Assembly (NCBI RefSeq): GCF_030362835.1 | Contig: NZ_JAUCGQ010000001.1 | Coordinates: forward strand, 1,219,461 to 1,283,460 | Direction: 5' to 3' | From: Cellulomonas alba | GTDB lineage: Bacteria > Actinomycetota > Actinomycetes > Actinomycetales > Cellulomonadaceae | DNA length: 64,000 bases | Translations under genes and position numbers: made by a program | In this document: piece by piece, positions 62,909-64,000 of the stretch | How positions within the stretch are numbered: position 1 is the stretch's first letter | Layout: every line of letters begins with the position of its first letter | Notes under the pieces: generated by a model | Told to the model about the DNA's origin: nothing | Database searches by the model: none | What the model saw: the letters and a program-made list of their open reading frames with translations, nothing else

Positions 62909-63958
62909 TCACGCCCGTGGCCCCGCCGTGCTCGCGCGGACGACGAGCGTCGGCTCGATGAGACGCGCGCCCACCGCCGCGCCCCCGATCGCCTCGGTGA
63001 GCGCCGTCAGCGCCTGCCGGCCGACCGCCGCGAACGGCTGGCTCACGGTGGTCAGGGACGGGACGAAGAACGCCGCACCCGCGATGTCGTCGAAGCCCGC
63101 GACCGAGACGTCGTCGGGGACGCGCACGCCCCGCTCCCACAGCGCGCGCAGCACGCCGAGCGCGAGCTGGTCGTTGGCCGCGAAGACCGCAGTCGGCCCG
63201 TCCCCCGCGCGCACCGCGTCGGCGATCCGCTGCCCCGCGTCGTAGCCCGCCTGCGCCGACCAGTCGCAGCGCACGACGTGCCCGGGCTCGACGCCGCGGT
63301 CGCGCAGCGCCTCGCTCCAGCCCCGCTCCCGCTCGCGCGCGTCGAACCAGTCGGCCGGGCCGGCCAGGTGCAGCACGTCACGATGGCCGAGGTCGAGCAG
63401 GTGGTCGGTGACGAGCCGGCCGCCGAGCCGCTGGTCGACCGCGACCGAGACGGTGCCGGGCCGCAGGTGGTCGTCGTCCAGCGCGGCGATCATGACGACC
63501 GGCAGGTCGGTGCGCACGCCTTCGACGGCCGTCGCGACGTCGTCCTGCGGCGCGATCACCACGATGCCGTCGACGCCCTGCACCATGAAGTGGTCGAGCG
63601 CGTCGAGCAGCCGCTCGGCCTCGAACGTGTGCACCGACGCGAGCGAGACGAAGTACCCGCGCTCGCGCGCCGCCTCCTCGAGCGCCACGACCGTGCTGGT
63701 CGGGCCGTACAGCGCCGAGCTCGTGGTCAGCACGCCGATGGTCGCCGAGCGTCGCGTCACGAGGGCGCGGGCCGCGCTGTTGCGCCGGTACCCGAGGCGG
63801 GAGATCGCGTCGCGCACGCGCTCGGCCGTCTCCGGCCGCACGTTCGGGTGGTCGTTCAGCACGCGGGACACCGTCTGGTGCGACACCCCCGCGAGCTCCG
63901 CGACGTCGGCCATGGAGGGCGCGCGGCGCCGCTCGGCGGCGTGGGCCTCGACGCTCAC
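62909..63958 (-). CDS. LacI family regulator of arabinose genes
   Basis: 349-residue repressor: helix-turn-helix SMADVAELAGVSHQTVSRVL, hinge helix NSAARALVT, effector domain with IVVIAPQDDVATAVEG, VSVAVDQRLGGRLVTDHLL and AVFAANDQLALGVLRALWE. The His-Gln pair in the recognition helix suits a TGTTAGC half-site in related regulators. GTG start at 63956-63958 with GGGAG seven bases before. Directly upstream of araB; arabinose or a derivative is the probable inducer. It is a LacI-type, not an AraC-type, control of ara genes. Confidence 0.9.
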   Translation of the reverse strand: MSVEAHAAERRRAPSMADVAELAGVSHQTVSRVLNDHPNVRPETAERVRDAISRLGYRRNSAARALVTRRSATIGVLTTSSALYGPTSTVVALEEAARERGYFVSLASVHTFEAERLLDALDHFMVQGVDGIVVIAPQDDVATAVEGVRTDLPVVMIAALDDDHLRPGTVSVAVDQRLGGRLVTDHLLDLGHRDVLHLAGPADWFDARERERGWSEALRDRGVEPGHVVRCDWSAQAGYDAGQRIADAVRAGDGPTAVFAANDQLALGVLRALWERGVRVPDDVSVAGFDDIAGAAFFVPSLTTVSQPFAAVGRQALTALTEAIGGAAVGARLIEPTLVVRASTAGPRA

Positions 63959-64000
63959 GGCTGTGCTCCCGTCGGGGGTATCGGTGACGCACCGGGCGGC

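Overview
The window is very GC-rich, densely packed bacterial DNA, most likely from an actinobacterium of the Cellulomonas type. Reasons: strong G/C third-position bias, many GTG starts, a futalosine-independent menaquinone pathway, a Rex regulator, the tiny ribosomal protein bS22 beside an excisionase-like regulator, CcsB/ResB cytochrome c maturation, and LacI-controlled sugar operons. No tRNA, rRNA, CRISPR array, insertion sequence or phage gene was seen. As recalled, many genes and neighbours resemble the Rv0500-Rv0562 part of Mycobacterium tuberculosis, so most of the window looks like an old respiratory core with sugar-use genes at the right.

Left part (1-14630): a nuo operon on the minus strand, nuoA to nuoL (nuoL cut by the window edge), preceded by a geranylgeranyl-reductase-family gene that probably heads the transcript. 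A Rex-like operator lies just upstream of that gene. Next (14754-17760) is a compact five-gene minus-strand locus: three small exported proteins with SipW/TasA-type signal peptides, a SipW-type signal peptidase, and a surface protein ending in an LAXTG-like sorting signal. This is the best candidate for an under-described system here.

Middle (17962-36679): menaquinone genes menG, menF, menD, menC, menB, menE and menA are interleaved with a DUF4037 protein, an HtrA-like protease, two tandem DUF3048 lipoproteins, and a glycosyltransferase/flippase-like operon. The 362-bp gap before menE is filled by layered tandem repeats and palindromes. Then (36690-49610) come small membrane proteins, a nucleotidyltransferase, the ccsB-resB-ccdA-resA operon, a MarR/YceI pair with visible operators, rex, a glutaredoxin-like protein, a HAD phosphatase, a GNAT acetyltransferase, bS22, a small HTH regulator and an AcuC-type deacetylase. 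Many of these genes show a TAnnnT box 6-8 bases before the start codon, the pattern of leaderless transcripts; this fixes several start codons.

Right part (49737-64000): a two-gene potassium uptake system, then a LacI-controlled sugar ABC importer (binding protein, two permeases, no ATPase) with a clan GH-G type glycosidase, a RibD-C/DHFR-like protein, and an araB-araD-araA operon under a second LacI regulator with a perfect palindromic operator over its promoter. Functionally the window joins electron input (Nuo), the quinone pool (Men), cytochrome c assembly (Ccs/Res) and NADH sensing (Rex), followed by carbohydrate acquisition.
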